Positions 24,145-34,110 are shown, counted from the first letter of the stretch. The stretch is DNA of 64,000 nt from Pseudomonadota bacterium (GCA_018241425.1 JAFEDU010000001.1:682001-746000), one strand, 5' to 3'. Program-made: numbers and translations. The notes: generated from the letters alone by a model not told the origin.

Positions 24145-25842
24145 ATGGCAACTCGTGCTCGCCTGCTGTTCGCGGCAGTCCTATCGCTCTGGGTCTGCGC
24201 GGCGATCGCCTCGCCCGAGGAGCTGCGCAGCAGGGCGCATCAGTACTATGAGTGGCGCGACACCGCTTACCCGGTCGCAACCAGTGACCAGGGGGAGCAT
24301 CGCTACGACGCCCGGCTCACCGACTACAGCATGGGCGAGGTCCTCAAGCGCCGCGAGCACGTCCAGAAGCTCCTCGTAGACACCAGCCGGATCGACGTGT
24401 CCGGGTGGAGCAAGGACGACCGCATCGACCGGATCCTGTTCCAGGCGCAGCTCGCGGCCGTCGACTTCTTCGGGCGGCAGCTCGATCCGGAGAGCTCGGA
24501 TCCCCAGCTGTACGTCAACGAGTGCTCCGGTGCGATCTTCAGCCTGCTCAAGAAGGACTATGCGCCGGCGCGCACTCGCGGCATCGCCGCCACCGCGCGC
24601 CTGGAGCAGATGCCCGCCCTCCTTCAGACCGGACGCAGGAACCTCACCCATCCGGTGAAGCTGTACGCGACGCTCGCCATCGAGGCGGCCCGCGAGGGTG
24701 ATGAGCTCTATACGCAGAGCCTCATGACGCTCGCGCAGGGCATGTCGGCGTCCGAGCGCAAGCGGCTCGTCACCGCGCGCGATGCCGCCATCAAGGCGCT
24801 GCACGACTATGCCGACTGGCTGCAGGCCGGCCTTGCGAAGATGCCCGACTGGCAGCCCATGGGTGAGGCCCAGTACAACTACCTCCTGAAGCGCGTACTG
24901 CTCCTGCCCTTCGATGCGCGCGACATCGCCCACCTTGGCGAGGTGGAGCTGGCGCGCTACCGCGCGCTGGAGGCCATGCTGAAGGACCCGAGCCTCGCAT
25001 CCCCCGATCCGCACCGAGCGGCCCACATCCCGAAGGACCAGGCGGAGTTCCTCGCGGCCTACCAGTCACGGCTCACCGAGATCGTGGCCTTCCTCAAGGC
25101 GAACCGGCTGGTCACCATCCCGGACTACGTAGGTGCCTTCGAGATCCGCGAGCTCCCGGCCGCCTTCAAGCCCACCGCCCCGGGCGGCTTCATGAACCCG
25201 CCGGGCATCTACGACAAGGACCCGGTGGGCTTCTACTTCATCCCGACCTACAACCCCGACAGCGGCAACTTCTACATCCGCGCGGCCATCGAGGATCCCC
25301 GTCCGATCCTGGCGCACGAGGGGATACCGGGCCACTTCCTGCAGCTCTCCATCGCCAACCACCTCACGAACGAGATCCGGCGCCAGCATGGCGACAGCGT
25401 GTTCGCGGAAGGTTGGGCCCTCTATGGCGAGGAGATGCTCTCGCGTGAGGGCCTGTACCCGGAGAACTCCGTCGCCCAGGCGCAGGTGCTGCGCCTGAGC
25501 CGCTACCGGGCGGCCCGCATCGGGGTGGACGTCAATCTCCACACCGGACGTTGGAGCTTCGAGCAGGCGGTGAAGTACTTCATGGAGGCCGGCGGCCTCG
25601 ATCACGAAGCCGCGGAGGGCGAAGCGGCGGGCGCGGCCTCCTCGCCTTCCCAGAAGATCTCCTACATCACTGGCAAGTGGCAGATCATGCGGCTCTTGGG
25701 TCGCTACCGCGACCAGCGCGGTGCCGCCTTCCGGCTTGGCGAGTTTCACGACCAGCTGATCAGCTACGGCACCCTCCCCGTCTCGGTCGTGGAGTGGCTG
25801 ATGCTGGACGATGAGTCCTCGCTCAAGGTTGCGCTGCAGTAA
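24145..25842 (+). CDS. DUF885 family exported protein (predicted metallopeptidase-like)
   Basis: A 565-residue DUF885 protein with a signal peptide (MATRARLLFAAVLSLWVCAAIAS); the ATG at 24145 follows AAGGGGGT. The central region has IYDKDPVGFYFIPTYNPDSGNFYIRAAIEDPRPILAHEGIPGHFLQ, and HEGIPGH is the HExxxGH-like putative metal site of the family. EGWALYGEEML follows at the usual distance. Near the C-terminus lies SYITGKWQIMRL. The family is large in proteobacteria and thought to be peptidase-like, but biochemical proof is limited. The gene stands alone downstream of the recombinase. Confidence 0.85.
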   Translation: MATRARLLFAAVLSLWVCAAIASPEELRSRAHQYYEWRDTAYPVATSDQGEHRYDARLTDYSMGEVLKRREHVQKLLVDTSRIDVSGWSKDDRIDRILFQAQLAAVDFFGRQLDPESSDPQLYVNECSGAIFSLLKKDYAPARTRGIAATARLEQMPALLQTGRRNLTHPVKLYATLAIEAAREGDELYTQSLMTLAQGMSASERKRLVTARDAAIKALHDYADWLQAGLAKMPDWQPMGEAQYNYLLKRVLLLPFDARDIAHLGEVELARYRALEAMLKDPSLASPDPHRAAHIPKDQAEFLAAYQSRLTEIVAFLKANRLVTIPDYVGAFEIRELPAAFKPTAPGGFMNPPGIYDKDPVGFYFIPTYNPDSGNFYIRAAIEDPRPILAHEGIPGHFLQLSIANHLTNEIRRQHGDSVFAEGWALYGEEMLSREGLYPENSVAQAQVLRLSRYRAARIGVDVNLHTGRWSFEQAVKYFMEAGGLDHEAAEGEAAGAASSPSQKISYITGKWQIMRLLGRYRDQRGAAFRLGEFHDQLISYGTLPVSVVEWLMLDDESSLKVALQ

Positions 25843-26005
25843 CCGGCACGACCTGACGATCGCCGCACGGAATTAGCACGCCGCGCCCCATGGGCGGCGG
25901 TCGCGCGCGCCGCATCAACGAGTTGCATCCGACACCGACGGAGTGCGATTCCGCTGGCGGAGGCGGTCTGTGTCCCGGGCCTGCCTGCGCGTCGCAAGCG
26001 GCGAA

Positions 26006-28441
26006 CTACAACGCGAAGTGCGGGTCCGAAACCACCTGAACCTCTCCGTCGGGCGCCAGGATGACAAACGCCGTGGGTCCGAGCCGGAAGAACTCCAGTG
26101 GCAGGCCCGTGAGGGTTGTTGCGATCGTCACCACCGGTGTGAACGTGTCCGTGTCGAACGAAGCAATACTCGTCGCATAGGGCCCGGGACCGATGCGGCT
26201 GGAGACCGTCGCGACGGCATAAAAGACCCGGTGTGCACTGGTGTCCACCAGCGGAACACCCAAAACCTGCGATTCCGGGCCACCATTGATCGCAAGGTTG
26301 TTTGAGCCGCCAATGGCAAACGACCCCGCAAGACCCTTGGCCACGGGATCCCAGACGACCCCGGTGCCTCCATAGACCAGGCCTCCTGCGCAGCCGATCG
26401 TCATGCCAAACGGAAACTCATAGACGATGCTGAACTTACCCGTCTCCGTATCGACGACGGTCGCACTACCCCCCAGCAAGCTGGACTGGAAGAGGGAAAA
26501 TGGAGTGGCATTCCCGAGAACGCTAAAGACCTGCGCACTACCGGAACCCCAACACATTGAGTCTCCGTTAAGAGTCCCTATGGGAGAGCCGTCTGTGAAG
26601 AGCAGAATGAGACCTGAAATTACGACTGAAATCGTATGGGCGTCGCCCGGCGCTACACGGATTCTTGCCGGCGTACCATTGAACGTAGTCGTCTGGTCAA
26701 GGGTAAAGCCGGGCAGAACGTAGCGCGCGACGCTGCCTGCGGTCCCCACGTACAGGTATGTTCCATCGTCCGACACCGCGAGCGCGGAGGGCGACGCCAC
26801 GGTTTGAAAGTAAACCGGAGCACTGGTCCCAGTGGGGTCGATTACAGCGATCGCGCTCGGATTTGTACTGTCCGTAGCCGGGAGCGCTGCGTAGATCAAC
26901 TCCCGCGTGGCATCAAACGCGATATCAGTCGCCTTTACCGGCAACAGCGTTTGAGTGCCCGGAAAGTACTGGCCACCCCCGGACTGTCCGGTGACGGCCG
27001 GCAGTGGAGTACCGGGTCCTCCCGGCGCGACGTACGCGCCTGCGATCACTTTTAGCGTGCCCCCGAAATAGGTAACCGCCAGCCCATCGATGCCCCACCG
27101 AATTAAATGCGTAACGGGCCGGTTCGGAGTTGCGTACGGCATGGCGATCGTGCCCAGCGGGGCGTGTGTCGTCAGATCGAATGCCTGAATCGTCTGCGTA
27201 TCACTCAGATCGACGTCCGCGTAGAAGACCCGGCCGTTCTGCGAGTCCGGGAGTGCAACCCCGTGGGCGCCGTAAAAGGCCTGCGTGACCTGCCCCGTTG
27301 TCACGTCCAGCGTATCGCCGGAGAGGTCGAATAGGAGACTTCCGTAGCGGGGAATGACCGGCGGAAAGGAGCCAAGCGTCGGGTATTGCCGGTCACCGGA
27401 CAAAGACACGGGGGTTGCGGTCGAATAAATGTCGACCTGCTCGTTCTCCGTAGATGGGTTGTTTGGGTTTATCAGGGTGGCTCCGTAGAGCGTATCGGGA
27501 TCACTGCCCCACCCAAGCGCATCGTCGGAGAACCCGGGCAGGCCCCCCGGCAGCGCTGCGCCGGTCTGCGCCCGTGCAACCGCATCATCGAATATCTCGA
27601 ATTGCGATGATGCGAGAAGCACGATGGGACTCAAGCCTGCCTGCGGATCCCACCGTGTGACCGCAATCGTCTGCGGCATCCCCGGAGCAACTGAAATGGA
27701 GTGCGCGAAGATCGGATTCCCGGACCCGTTGACCTGGGCGCGCAAATCCGGATCGCTCGGAATATCAAGGTCGACGACCAGTGAGGCTAGCGAAAGACGC
27801 CGGATCAAGTCCGCTCCGGCCAATCCGACGTACAGATACTGGCCATCGTCGGACTCCGCCAGGAGGTTGGGTTCACTGCCGACGTACACTGAGGCACCGA
27901 ATGTCCCCGAACGAGGGTCGAAGGCCACGACCGAATTTGCGTAGGCCGACGATGTACTGGCTATGGCCAGATAAAGAACCCCGCGCTGCGAGTCCCATAC
28001 CGCGTCATTGACGGGATACGGAAGTGTTTGGATCGAATACGACCCGACGGGCGGTGCACCAACTACCGTCACCTGAATGGTAGCCTCTGCCGCGCTGGTC
28101 CCAGCCGCTCCGGAACACGCCAGTGTCAGGCTCGAGCTCGCCGTCAGGGGCGCACTGGTGGCCGAGCCCGTTGCGGGAAGCGTCCCGTTCGGAGCGCCTG
28201 TTCCGGTGATTGAACAGGCGTTTGCATCGCGACTCGTCCAGCTCAGGGATGCCATCGCCCCGACGGATATGGTCGCCGGAGTGGCGGCGAACGATTCGAT
28301 GACCGGCGCTGCAGGTGGCGGTGGTGGTGGCGGCGGCGAGGTCGTGTCAGCCGTTCCCCCACCACCACCGCAGGCCGATAGGGCCAGAAAGGCCATCCCG
28401 AACGATAAAGAAGAGACGATGCCGGACAGATTGGAAGTCAT
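26006..28441 (-). CDS. Large Gly-rich lipoprotein with Ig-like module and beta-propeller-like repeats
   Basis: About 811 residues from the ATG at 28441, giving a lipoprotein signal ending LALSAC with Cys24, followed by GGGGG and an eight-proline linker. Residues about 45-125 form an Ig-like module with LSWTSRDANACSITG and LTLACSGAAGT, the same type found in the lipoprotein at 31840. The rest carries repeats such as VVAFDPRSGTFG, LLAESDDGQYLYVGLAGADLIRRLSL and ALAVSDDGTYLYVGTAGSVARYVLPG, typical of YVTN/NHL-like beta-propellers. It is probably an outer-membrane or surface binding protein. ATGs at 28477 and 28510 could extend it. Function unknown. Confidence 0.72.
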   Translation of the reverse strand: MTSNLSGIVSSLSFGMAFLALSACGGGGGTADTTSPPPPPPPPAAPVIESFAATPATISVGAMASLSWTSRDANACSITGTGAPNGTLPATGSATSAPLTASSSLTLACSGAAGTSAAEATIQVTVVGAPPVGSYSIQTLPYPVNDAVWDSQRGVLYLAIASTSSAYANSVVAFDPRSGTFGASVYVGSEPNLLAESDDGQYLYVGLAGADLIRRLSLASLVVDLDIPSDPDLRAQVNGSGNPIFAHSISVAPGMPQTIAVTRWDPQAGLSPIVLLASSQFEIFDDAVARAQTGAALPGGLPGFSDDALGWGSDPDTLYGATLINPNNPSTENEQVDIYSTATPVSLSGDRQYPTLGSFPPVIPRYGSLLFDLSGDTLDVTTGQVTQAFYGAHGVALPDSQNGRVFYADVDLSDTQTIQAFDLTTHAPLGTIAMPYATPNRPVTHLIRWGIDGLAVTYFGGTLKVIAGAYVAPGGPGTPLPAVTGQSGGGQYFPGTQTLLPVKATDIAFDATRELIYAALPATDSTNPSAIAVIDPTGTSAPVYFQTVASPSALAVSDDGTYLYVGTAGSVARYVLPGFTLDQTTTFNGTPARIRVAPGDAHTISVVISGLILLFTDGSPIGTLNGDSMCWGSGSAQVFSVLGNATPFSLFQSSLLGGSATVVDTETGKFSIVYEFPFGMTIGCAGGLVYGGTGVVWDPVAKGLAGSFAIGGSNNLAINGGPESQVLGVPLVDTSAHRVFYAVATVSSRIGPGPYATSIASFDTDTFTPVVTIATTLTGLPLEFFRLGPTAFVILAPDGEVQVVSDPHFAL

Positions 28442-28639
28442 CAGAGGCAGCTCCCGCGTAGTAGCGGTGTTGGTCATATTAGCCCTGAGCCGCGGGCCTG
28501 CGTCAGTCAATCAGGGGCGATCACTGGAATCTGTCTTGCGACTTTTCCCTTAAGGAAGCAACATAACATTCGGTTGGGTTTATCCTCTGAGACGCGTCCG
28601 TTGAGCCTGCGATCCTCCTTTCGCTCGGCTCGAGCGTGC

Positions 28640-28920
28640 ACTTGGGCGATCACCGTCGGGGATTCCACGAACCTCACCCACGGGCCGTTCGTAGTCCCCT
28701 CAAGAGTGAACCCCAGATGGTCTCCTCTGGATCCGAAGCGCACTGGTACAGGGCTCTGGCCGCGGCCGGCATCGGGGCTTGCAGTTCCATAACCTCAGCC
28801 GTACCTGCGCCTCCTACCTTGCCAGCAGGGCTCGCGTCTGGTCGAGAGCGCCGCTGTCCTAGGCGACGGTACGATGTCGATGGAGCATTACAGCCGCCTC
28901 GCCGAGGATTACAAGGCCGG
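28640..28920 (+). pseudogene. Frameshifted tyrosine-recombinase remnant
   Basis: Read in three changing frames, this stretch gives GPFVVPSRVNP, then EAHWYRALAAAGIG, then SRTCASYLASR, then TMSMEHYSRLAEDYK. These match the intact recombinase in order: SPFVFPSRVDP, DAHWYAALGSAGIE, RHTCASYLASQ and TMAMVKRYSHLAQDHK. The catalytic tyrosine codon is kept but the reading frame is broken by small deletions. It is a decayed second recombinase gene, not a copy of identical sequence. Confidence 0.82.
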
Positions 28921-28967
28921 GCTCCCGCGAGCGCATGGCCCGGGTACGCGCAGTGGCCTGGCGGTGG

Positions 28968-29137
28968 TCAACGCCCGCCAAGGGCGATCAACTCCTGACC
29001 GCGCCAGATCATCGATCTCTTTCACCAGGGCAATCCGTCGGATCTGGGCGCTCAGGGACGCCGGGATCGACGGCCTTTTCTGTCTCGGACCTGAAGATTA
29101 TCTCAGCCTGCGCGCAAATAGATTGCCCTGCCGATAG
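28968..29137 (+). pseudogene. Decayed RNase T2 fragment
   Basis: GDQLLTA, then (after a frame change) QIIDLFHQGNP and finally SDLKIISACAQIDCP correspond to GDQSLTA, QVIDLFHRANP and SKDLVVQACGRGVRNNCP near the C-terminus of the intact RNase T2. DNA similarity over the first 70 bases is clear, and weaker afterwards because of a deletion. Only the C-terminal third remains, lying directly behind the recombinase remnant. Confidence 0.68.
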
Positions 29138-29433
29138 CAGTGGATAGGTAGAAAATGAAGGCTTCATTGGCGGATCCGTGGCTGCGGGATTAAGAAAAAT
29201 GGACCAAGCCCGGGTGCCCGGCGTGACCGCCCCCCACTCCGCTCTACCTACGTGCCTGCTACGAAGTGCCGGCCGCCGTGCCAGCGAGAGGTTCTTGGAC
29301 CACAGCGATGCGGGCGGGGTACAGACAGGTCTGCCCGGTCGCGACGTCCTAGGCTCACGTTCATGAGATATGCTCGCTCCATACCATCGAAGCTTGCCCA
29401 CATAAGAATTTTCAATACCCGGGCGCGAAGGGA
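29138..29433. other. Unassigned spacer before the ELWxxDGT-repeat gene
   Basis: I recognise no gene, remnant or RNA in these bases. An AAGGGA ribosome site at the right end serves the next gene, and its promoter probably lies in the AT-richer part near 29360-29420. Confidence 0.35.
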
Positions 29434-31440
29434 ATGGCTCACATGCGTTGGAACCCACCTCTGCGGATTATCCGGGAGACCTTCTTTGCCCAGTGGCTGG
29501 TTTGGGTCTTACTGATACTTCCAGGCGTCGCGACTGCCGGATCGCCAATCGGATCGGATCCGATCTGGCTCGGCAATTCGGGCAATACCCTGTTCTTCAT
29601 CGCGCAACCCGCATCGAGCACCCCCGCAGGGAGCGCTGCTCTCTTCAGTTCCGATGGCACGACTGCCGGCACGAAGCAGCTCGCGCAGATCGACGGCGTT
29701 GGCGTTTTGACGTACCAGGCCGGGCCCTTATTCCTCTCCGCGGGAACGAAATCTTACTTCGTGGCAAACACGACTGCTGCCGGGCAGCAGGTCTGGGTCA
29801 CAGACGGCTCCAGCACCGGAACACATCAAGTCACGAACATTCTCTCCACGGACCAGACCTACGGGACACCAATCCTGCTAGGAATCATCGGGACGAACCT
29901 GGTCTTTGCCCAGATCGTGTCGGACAACACCATGCAGCTGTTCCTCACCGACGGGACCGCTGCCGGCACGACCGCCCTCTCCAGTTTCGCTCAGAACCAG
30001 TACAGCATGGTGAGTGGCAGCATCGCCCTCAACGACAAGGTTTACGTGGCACTGGAGTCCGGGCGCTCCTGTTGTACGCCTGATCTTTGGGCCACCGACG
30101 GCACTGTCGCCGGTACAGTCATGATCGACTCGAACGAAGGCTTTCCGACCTTCCACCTGCAACCGAGTGCCTTCGAACCTTTTGGGCAGTCCGTCGCTCT
30201 GCTGACCGACACCGAGAACCAGGGTGTTCAGCTTTCGACGGTGGATACGGCAACCAACGCGCTCACGATCCTAGGCACCAGCCCGCCGGCGTCCTACGGC
30301 AGCACGATCGCAGCAATGGACGGTTTCATCCTGTATCTGAGCGGCAGTCCCAACTCCGGGCAGCAGCTTTGGCGATCGGATGGGACACTGGCGGGCACAT
30401 CTATGGTTGCAGGACTCGGAACGGGAGTTCAGTTTTCCCAGCTGGGGCAGGACATCGTGATGACGAGAGTCGGCAATCACGCCGTCTTTCAGGCCGAAAA
30501 TACGCAGATTGGGCCGCAGCTCTGGGGATCAGACGGCACCGCGCAAGGGACCGTACCTCTTATTGCGACACCGCTTCCGGCAGCCTCGGGGGCCGTCCAG
30601 CCACTGCTGGGGGTGGCCGGAACTCACGGATACTATGCCGTCTACAACGGGACGGACTTCCGGGTCGTCGTAACCGATGGGACTGTGGCGGGAACCCATG
30701 TGCTCACGGCCGCAGGCCCCATCGACGAGAATAGCCTGCCGGGTGACTCCGACGGGGGATCCCAGGTGGTCGCAGGGGACGATACGCTGGCCTTCCTCTA
30801 TATCTATCACTTCGATGCAGCGGGCAACTCGAAGCACCTCTACGCGTACTCGCCCCAGACCAATACGCTGACCCACCTGCAGGATAATGGCGTCCCGGAC
30901 GTGGCGGGCGAGCCAATGCTTGCATACGGCGGGCGCTTGTACTTCAGGGGCGGCGATCCAGTGCATTCCGACAACCCGTGGGTGAGCGATGGCACGGTCG
31001 CCGGGACGCACATCCTGGTGAACCTCTCAAGCGTTGCCCCGGTTGCCGGCAACGATTCCGCGAGTTCAGACGGGGATGCTGCCGCCACCATCGACGTCCT
31101 CGCCAACGACTCCGAGCCTGGTGGCACGCTTGACACCACGAGCGTGCAGATCGTCTCCGCACCGACGCACGGCAGCGCATCGGTCACCAGCTCGGGCTCG
31201 GTGGTCTATACGCCGACCTCCGGGTATTCGGGCTCGGACTCATTTTCTTACACCGTGAAGGACCTTCAGGGCGCACTCTCTAACGTTGCGACCGTCAACG
31301 TGACCGTAGACTCCACGTCCTCCTCCGGCAGCTCCGGCAGCTCGGGTGGTGGCGGCGGCGGGGCTGTTGCGCTGCTGGAACTGCTGTCGCTTGGGGCATT
31401 GGCACTGGTGCGCCGCACCCGCGGTGCCGAATCTGCCTGA
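29434..31440 (+). CDS. Exported ELWxxDGT-repeat protein with Ig-like domain and GlyGly-CTERM-like anchor
   Basis: A 668-residue exported protein. The signal segment is FFAQWLVWVLLILPGVATAG. Residues about 45-515 contain at least eight copies of the ELWxxDGTxxGT repeat: LFSSDGTTAGT, VWVTDGSSTGT, LFLTDGTAAGT, LWATDGTVAGT, LWRSDGTLAGT, LWGSDGTAQGT, VVVTDGTVAGT and WVSDGTVAGT. A cadherin/Ig-like domain (about 530-625) has IDVLANDSEPGGTLDTTSV and YTPTSGYSGSDSFSYTVKD. The C-terminus is a Ser/Gly stretch, a hydrophobic helix and a basic tail (RRTRGAESA), which is the GlyGly-CTERM layout processed by rhombosortase. The protein is probably surface-displayed. Confidence 0.85.
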   Translation: MAHMRWNPPLRIIRETFFAQWLVWVLLILPGVATAGSPIGSDPIWLGNSGNTLFFIAQPASSTPAGSAALFSSDGTTAGTKQLAQIDGVGVLTYQAGPLFLSAGTKSYFVANTTAAGQQVWVTDGSSTGTHQVTNILSTDQTYGTPILLGIIGTNLVFAQIVSDNTMQLFLTDGTAAGTTALSSFAQNQYSMVSGSIALNDKVYVALESGRSCCTPDLWATDGTVAGTVMIDSNEGFPTFHLQPSAFEPFGQSVALLTDTENQGVQLSTVDTATNALTILGTSPPASYGSTIAAMDGFILYLSGSPNSGQQLWRSDGTLAGTSMVAGLGTGVQFSQLGQDIVMTRVGNHAVFQAENTQIGPQLWGSDGTAQGTVPLIATPLPAASGAVQPLLGVAGTHGYYAVYNGTDFRVVVTDGTVAGTHVLTAAGPIDENSLPGDSDGGSQVVAGDDTLAFLYIYHFDAAGNSKHLYAYSPQTNTLTHLQDNGVPDVAGEPMLAYGGRLYFRGGDPVHSDNPWVSDGTVAGTHILVNLSSVAPVAGNDSASSDGDAAATIDVLANDSEPGGTLDTTSVQIVSAPTHGSASVTSSGSVVYTPTSGYSGSDSFSYTVKDLQGALSNVATVNVTVDSTSSSGSSGSSGGGGGGAVALLELLSLGALALVRRTRGAESA

Positions 31441-31839
31441 ACCGGTGGTCCGTCAGGCGGGCGGACCCACGGCAATCAGCGGCCATCCGGAGCCCTCTTG
31501 CCTTCGACTGCCCGAGAAGCGTCCATGGCGCGGTAGTGGGCGTCACAGCTTCACCTCAGCGATCGGGATGCCTCGGTCGGGGTTCTGACGTGTCAACGGG
31601 ATCGCGCCGCGTCTGGCATGAGCAGGCGGCGGCTCGCCTTAAGTAATGCGACTCATCATCAGGCATTCCGCCTAACAGGCAGCCAACTTGCCTGCCCTTG
31701 TCGCGAGACCGCCCGGGATCTCAGTGAACGCGAAAATTTATTTCCGCGGTGCCAGCCCGCCCCCCAATTGCATGCCCAGGGAAGCTTCACCTAGACTTTG
31801 TGCTACGGTTTGACCACATAAAAAGACTGGATAAATTAA
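31441..31839. other. Intergenic region
   Basis: No gene is visible in these 399 bases. GGTCCG (31447-31452) and CGGACC (31462-31467) could form a weak hairpin just after the preceding stop, without a T-tract. The AT-rich stretch 31735-31839 probably carries the promoter of the lipoprotein gene that follows. Confidence 0.4.
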
Positions 31840-33882
31840 GTGGCAAAGTGCTCGCGTCTGCACCTTCTGGTCGCTGGTTCGGCCGTCATCACGCTGGCCC
31901 TTGCCGCTTGTGGCGGTGGCGGGGATGGCAGCGGCACCGGGGGAAACGGCGGTGGGGGCGGCGGGGGTACGACGGCGACCATCAGCGTCAACCCAACGCA
32001 GCTCAACGTCGCGGCCAACGGAGATACGAGTTCAGCTCCAACCGGGCAGATCACCGTCACGGTCACGAACCCCTCAGGCGGCGACACCTACATCGGCGCG
32101 GACTACACGAAGAGCGCCATCACCGCGATTACGCTCCAGGCGGCCGCCGGCGTGGGCTACATCCTTGTCTCGTTCAAGGACCCGAGCACTATCAATCCCG
32201 GAAAGTATTCCGACACCATCCAGGTGGGGCTGTGCACCGATAGCACCTGCACCCAACTGCAGAGCGGCTCGGTGCACACCGTCGCGGTCACGTATACCGT
32301 CACGGTCGACGCTACTGTCACGCTGACGGCCAATCCAACGACCGTCGGTGCCGGGCTTCCCACCACCCTCACCTGGACTTCCACGCACTCCCAGTCCTGC
32401 ACGGCCTCCGGTGACTGGTCCGGGACACTCGCCCCGTCCGGGACTCAGGCGGTCACTCCCGCCACGGCGGCCATACACACCTATTCGATCAGCTGCGGCA
32501 ACCCCGGGACGATCGCCCAGGCGAGTGTCACGGTCACGGCGAATGCTCCCTCCCTGGCATTCTCCGCATTCCCTCCGAAGGTCACGCTGGGTAAGCCGGT
32601 GACTCTGCGCTGGAACGGCCAGTACGCGGCCAGCTGCGTCGCCTCGGGGGACTGGACGGGCTCGCTCCAGCCCTCGGGATTCCAGACACTGACCCTGAGC
32701 ACCCAGGGGACCACCAACTACCATCTGGTCTGCTCCAATGCCGGCGGTTCGGACCAGAAGGATGCGTCGGTGACCGTGGTCGCGGCTCCCACCTCACCGC
32801 CCGCAACCGCCTACCGGATGAACGAGGCGCATGACGGGGTGCTGATCACCTCGACCGGCGCGCCCTATCCGTCACAGGCGGCTCCCACGTGGACCCGGAA
32901 CCTCGGCCAGCCGGTCTCCTATCCGCTGATCGTCAACGGCAAGGTCTACGTAACGACCGCGGAGCCGAACAGCGGCTACGGCAGCCTGCTCTACGCGCTC
33001 GATGCCACCACCGGAGCGACGGTGTGGGGTCCCATCTCCGTGGCGGGGGTCTACTTCGGGTCCGGCCTGACCTACGACAACGGCCACGTGATCGTTCTGA
33101 TGTTCGATGGCGGAGTCCACGCCTTTGACGCCTCGACGGGCGCAGTACAGTGGACCGCGCAACTCCCGGGTTACTGGTACGACGCAACTCCCAACGCCTA
33201 CGGCGGTACCGTATACATCAGCGGAAACGCCGGGCTGTCGGCGATCGATGAGGCCACCGGCAACATCCTGTGGACTGCCAGCTCGGGCGGAACGACCGAC
33301 TGGGGCTCCCCGGCGATCTCGTCGGAGGGCGTGTACGTTCAGGAAGGCTACGCCTGCAACGCGAACGCCTTTGACCCGGCCTTTGGCGCCAACCTGTGGC
33401 ACTCCATCAGCCAGTGCAACACGCCCTGGGGATATGCCTCGGTGGTCAAGAACGGGACCTTCTTCGGCCGGGTCGGCGCTTCACTGAACCTGTTCAACAG
33501 CGAAACCGGCGTCTTCAAGACCCAGGTCGGCTCCGCGCTGGCGCCGGCCATCACGGCGACCGCGATCATCGCCGTCAACAGCGGCACCCTTTCCTCCACC
33601 CGCCTCAGCGACCTGGTGCAAACCTGGACGTACACCGGCCCCAGCACGCTCATCACCGCACCGGTGGTCGTCAATAACACGGTGTTCGCCGGTGCTTCTG
33701 ACGGGAATGTCTACGCGGTTGACGTCACGACGGGGGCCCAGGTGTGGAAGGGGACGCCCTCCCCCGGCGTCAGCGCGGACAGCGAAAATGGGGGACCGAT
33801 GCCGCCCTCCGGGCCGGGCGCGGGCGAAGGCCTGCTCGTGTTCCCCGCCGGAAACTCGCTGGCCGCGTGGCAGCTGCAATAG
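31840..33882 (+). CDS. Gly-rich lipoprotein with Ig-like modules and PQQ-type beta-propeller
   Basis: A 680-residue lipoprotein starting with GTG. The signal ends LALAAC (Cys24) and runs into a Gly-rich linker. Residues about 45-155 form a beta-sandwich region (ISVNPTQLNVAANGDTSS). Two Ig-like modules follow: TWTSTHSQSCTASGDWSGTL with YSISCGN, and RWNGQYAASCVASGDWTGSL with YHLVCSN. Residues about 330-680 form a PQQ-like propeller with YALDATTGATVWGP, HAFDASTGAVQWTA, SAIDEATGNILWTA and YAVDVTTGAQVWKG. These repeats lack the enzyme's Ca and PQQ ligands as far as I can see, so a structural or binding role is more likely than dehydrogenase activity. Confidence 0.83.
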   Translation: MAKCSRLHLLVAGSAVITLALAACGGGGDGSGTGGNGGGGGGGTTATISVNPTQLNVAANGDTSSAPTGQITVTVTNPSGGDTYIGADYTKSAITAITLQAAAGVGYILVSFKDPSTINPGKYSDTIQVGLCTDSTCTQLQSGSVHTVAVTYTVTVDATVTLTANPTTVGAGLPTTLTWTSTHSQSCTASGDWSGTLAPSGTQAVTPATAAIHTYSISCGNPGTIAQASVTVTANAPSLAFSAFPPKVTLGKPVTLRWNGQYAASCVASGDWTGSLQPSGFQTLTLSTQGTTNYHLVCSNAGGSDQKDASVTVVAAPTSPPATAYRMNEAHDGVLITSTGAPYPSQAAPTWTRNLGQPVSYPLIVNGKVYVTTAEPNSGYGSLLYALDATTGATVWGPISVAGVYFGSGLTYDNGHVIVLMFDGGVHAFDASTGAVQWTAQLPGYWYDATPNAYGGTVYISGNAGLSAIDEATGNILWTASSGGTTDWGSPAISSEGVYVQEGYACNANAFDPAFGANLWHSISQCNTPWGYASVVKNGTFFGRVGASLNLFNSETGVFKTQVGSALAPAITATAIIAVNSGTLSSTRLSDLVQTWTYTGPSTLITAPVVVNNTVFAGASDGNVYAVDVTTGAQVWKGTPSPGVSADSENGGPMPPSGPGAGEGLLVFPAGNSLAAWQLQ

Positions 33883-34110
33883 GGACCGCACCGGACCACG
33901 GTCCTGCCCCGCGATTGCAACCGGCCTGCTCTCACATCATGCGGGCGATCGATCTCCGGGACCCGACATGCGCCGCACCGGAGGCTCCGTGGCATGGGAC
34001 ACTCGGGGGTCACGAACAGGGATCCCGCGCGGCCGTCCTGCGGAGCGGTCGAACAATCACGAAGGCAACAGCGGTTAGACTTCCATGGAGCATGGTCTCG
34101 TGAGGCGCTC

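Noticed and set aside
24086..31590. Shared 14-mer CGGGATGCCTCGGT upstream of the DUF885 gene and near 31565
   Set aside because: A single shared 14-mer is expected by chance in 64 kb of GC-rich DNA, and the flanks do not match.
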